Part shown: positions 62,537 to 64,000 of the stretch, one piece after another
How the letters are laid out: each line of letters begins with the position of its first letter
Numbering within the stretch: the stretch's first letter is position 1
NCBI RefSeq assembly: GCF_000215955.2
Contig: NZ_AFNV02000012.1
Span: forward strand, 62,001-126,000
Source of the DNA: Salinisphaera shabanensis E1L3A
Lineage (GTDB): Bacteria; Pseudomonadota; Gammaproteobacteria; Nevskiales; Salinisphaeraceae
Length of the DNA stretch: 64,000 nucleotides
Direction of reading: 5' to 3'
Notes under the pieces: generated by a model
What the model was told of the DNA's origin: nothing
Database searches by the model: none
What the model saw: only the letters and a program-made list of their open reading frames with translations
Translations under genes and position numbers: made by a program

Positions 62537-64000
62537 TCATTCGATACGTTCCTCGATCGGTAGCAACGCTTTCACGCCGTCGAGCGTATCGGCGTCTTCG
62601 ATACGCTTGTCGTGACGCCAGCGGGCAATACGCGGAAAGCGTACGGCGATGCCGGACTTGTGGCGGTTGGACGCCTGAATGCCTTCAAAGTGCAATTCGA
62701 ACACATGCGTGGGCTCGACCGAGCGTACCGGGCCAAAGCGTTCGCGGGTGTTGCGACGTATCCAGTGATCGACCTGGCCGATTTCTTCATCGGTGAGTCC
62801 GGAATAGGCCTTGGCAAACGGCACGAGATTCTCGCCGTCCCAGACTGCGAAGGTGTAATCGGTGAGCAGGCTGGAACGTCGACCGCTGCCGGGCTGGGCA
62901 TAGAGCAACACCGCATCGATCGAATACGGATCGACCTTCCATTTATACCAGTCGCCGCGGGTGCGCCCGACCCGATACGGCGAACCGGCCCGCTTGAGCA
63001 CGAACCCTTCGGTGGCGAACTCGCGGCTGCGCTCACGCAGGGCGGCCAGTTCGTCCCAGCCGGTGGATTCTACGTTCGCCGATACCGCGATGCGCGTATC
63101 CGACTCAAGTCCGTCGACCAACGACTGAAGCTTCGCGCGGCGATCCTCGATGGGCGACTCGCGAACATCGGCGCCGTCGTATTCCATCAGGTCGTAGGCC
63201 AGAAAACGCACCGGGTGCTTGGCCTGCATGTTCGCCGACGGCTTGAGCCGGCCGATACGCCGCTGCAGGCGCGCGAACGGCAGCGGCCGCGGCTCGCCCT
63301 CGGCCCAGGCCAGAATCTCGCCGTCGAGCACGCAGCCATCAGGCAGATCGGCCGCCGCGGCCTCCAGCTCGGGGAAACGCCCTTCCATCAGGTCTTCGCC
63401 GCGCGACCAGATATGACACTGGCCCTGGCGACGAATGAGCTGGGCCCGAATGCCATCCCATTTCCATTCCGCATGCCACTCGCTGCGCGCGCCCAGGTCC
63501 GCCATCGCCGCGATCGGCGCCTGCTCGATCGGCGAGGCGAGAAAGAACGGATAGGGCTGGGCGGCGTCCTCGCCGCGATCTTCCGGGTCGATAAGGCGTT
63601 CGAAGAACTGCGGCGTGGGCCGCCAGCGGCCCATCAGCCGATGGGCGATCCGGGCAGGTTCGATATCGGCTGTCTCGGCCAGCGCCCGGGTAACCAGCCG
63701 GCGCGATACGCCCACGCGAAACGCGCCGGTCAAAAGCTTGTTGAGAGTAAAGCGGGCATCGGTGGGCAGTTCCCGCCAGAAGCCGACGATGCGCGCCTTG
63801 CGGGCCTCGTCGTCCATATCCCGCAGCGGCAGGATGCGCTGCTCCACCCAGTCATGCAGGGCGATCTCCAGGCCGGTATCGCCGGTTTCGATTTCATCGA
63901 GCAACAGGGTGACGGTTTCGGCCAGATCGCCGACCGCCGAATAGCTTTCCTCGACCAGCCACAGGGGCATGTCGATCGCCTCGGCGGTCCATTCGCGCAG
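62537..64000 (-). CDS. ATP-dependent DNA ligase of the ligase-associated cassette (5' end cut by window)
   Basis: The frame runs off the right edge; 487 C-terminal residues are seen. The visible start LREWTAEAIDMPLWLVEESYSAVGD lies inside the N-terminal DNA-binding domain of this ligase class, so about 40-50 residues are missing and the methionine at 63970 is not the start. The adenylated lysine is in the EWKWDGIR motif (KWDG), VLDGEILAW, FVLKRAGSPYRVG and WYKWK are further ligase motifs. It acts with PdeM and the Lhr-type helicase downstream; the exonuclease gene of the usual cassette would be beyond the edge. Confidence 0.9.
   Translation of the reverse strand: MREWTAEAIDMPLWLVEESYSAVGDLAETVTLLLDEIETGDTGLEIALHDWVEQRILPLRDMDDEARKARIVGFWRELPTDARFTLNKLLTGAFRVGVSRRLVTRALAETADIEPARIAHRLMGRWRPTPQFFERLIDPEDRGEDAAQPYPFFLASPIEQAPIAAMADLGARSEWHAEWKWDGIRAQLIRRQGQCHIWSRGEDLMEGRFPELEAAAADLPDGCVLDGEILAWAEGEPRPLPFARLQRRIGRLKPSANMQAKHPVRFLAYDLMEYDGADVRESPIEDRRAKLQSLVDGLESDTRIAVSANVESTGWDELAALRERSREFATEGFVLKRAGSPYRVGRTRGDWYKWKVDPYSIDAVLLYAQPGSGRRSSLLTDYTFAVWDGENLVPFAKAYSGLTDEEIGQVDHWIRRNTRERFGPVRSVEPTHVFELHFEGIQASNRHKSGIAVRFPRIARWRHDKRIEDADTLDGVKALLPIEERIE

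Noticed and set aside
1-64000. tRNA, rRNA, riboswitch, prophage or insertion-sequence features
   Set aside because: None was recognised on reading both strands. A covariance-model and IS search would be needed to exclude small cases.

Overview
The window is GC-rich, gene-dense chromosomal DNA from a Gram-negative bacterium, most likely a halotolerant or marine gammaproteobacterium of the Salinisphaera/Nevskiales kind. This is inferred from gene content only: DjlA, WrbA, two TRAP transporters, a BetT-like BCCT carrier, a TonB-ExbB-ExbD set, an RND pump with its outer-membrane channel, a Baeyer-Villiger-type monooxygenase and a COG3687 diiron-type hydrolase. I saw no rRNA, tRNA, CRISPR array, insertion sequence, integrase or phage gene. 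No stretch over 300 bases lacks a gene; the largest gaps (38268-38558, 45184-45473, 39741-40021) hold terminators or leader DNA only.

Region by region. 1-3467: end of a GltS-like symporter, then a bacterial NHEJ LigD split into three overlapping genes (phosphoesterase, ligase, polymerase). 3622-15526: a yeast-type cytosine deaminase, a UvrD-like helicase, an aspartate/aromatic aminotransferase, two DMT exporters, a flavin monooxygenase, the uracil salvage pair upp-uraA, a LysR regulator and a metal-dependent hydrolase. 15618-19441: a TAXI-type TRAP transporter (binding lipoprotein, DUF1850 protein, fused permease). 19579-28851: a formate/molybdenum-cofactor block with FdhD, DUF1641, a cytosolic-type formate dehydrogenase alpha subunit, an OFA-family carrier with a 44-residue membrane partner, MoeA and MobA; an AEC permease lies inside it on the other strand. 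28965-38267: DUF4197 protein, HNH endonuclease, a three-gene RND efflux operon and a chemoreceptor. 38559-41977: thiolase and acetyl-CoA synthetase. 42119-44647: an iron-type TonB operon behind a candidate Fur box. 44683-54671: two lipoproteins (one a large penicillin-acylase-family enzyme), a second TRAP transporter, a rhomboid protease and a BCCT carrier. 54787-58810: nitroreductase, WrbA, a LysR regulator, DjlA and a DUF2057 lipoprotein. 58839-64000: the ligase-associated DNA-repair cassette (PdeM, Lhr-type helicase, small membrane protein, ATP-dependent ligase running off the end).

Connections. Cytosine deaminase, UraA and Upp together give a cytosine/uracil-to-UMP salvage route. FdhD, MoeA and MobA supply and sulfurate the molybdenum cofactor needed by the formate dehydrogenase, and the OFA carrier plausibly imports formate. 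Two unrelated ATP-dependent ligase systems lie at opposite ends of the window. The most notable observations are the split LigD, the two-part OFA carrier, the His-to-Gln change beside the molybdenum-binding cysteine of the formate dehydrogenase, the fungal-type cytosine deaminase, the membrane gene inside the ligase cassette, and several well-placed operator-like palindromes. I did not find a clear-cut wholly new system.
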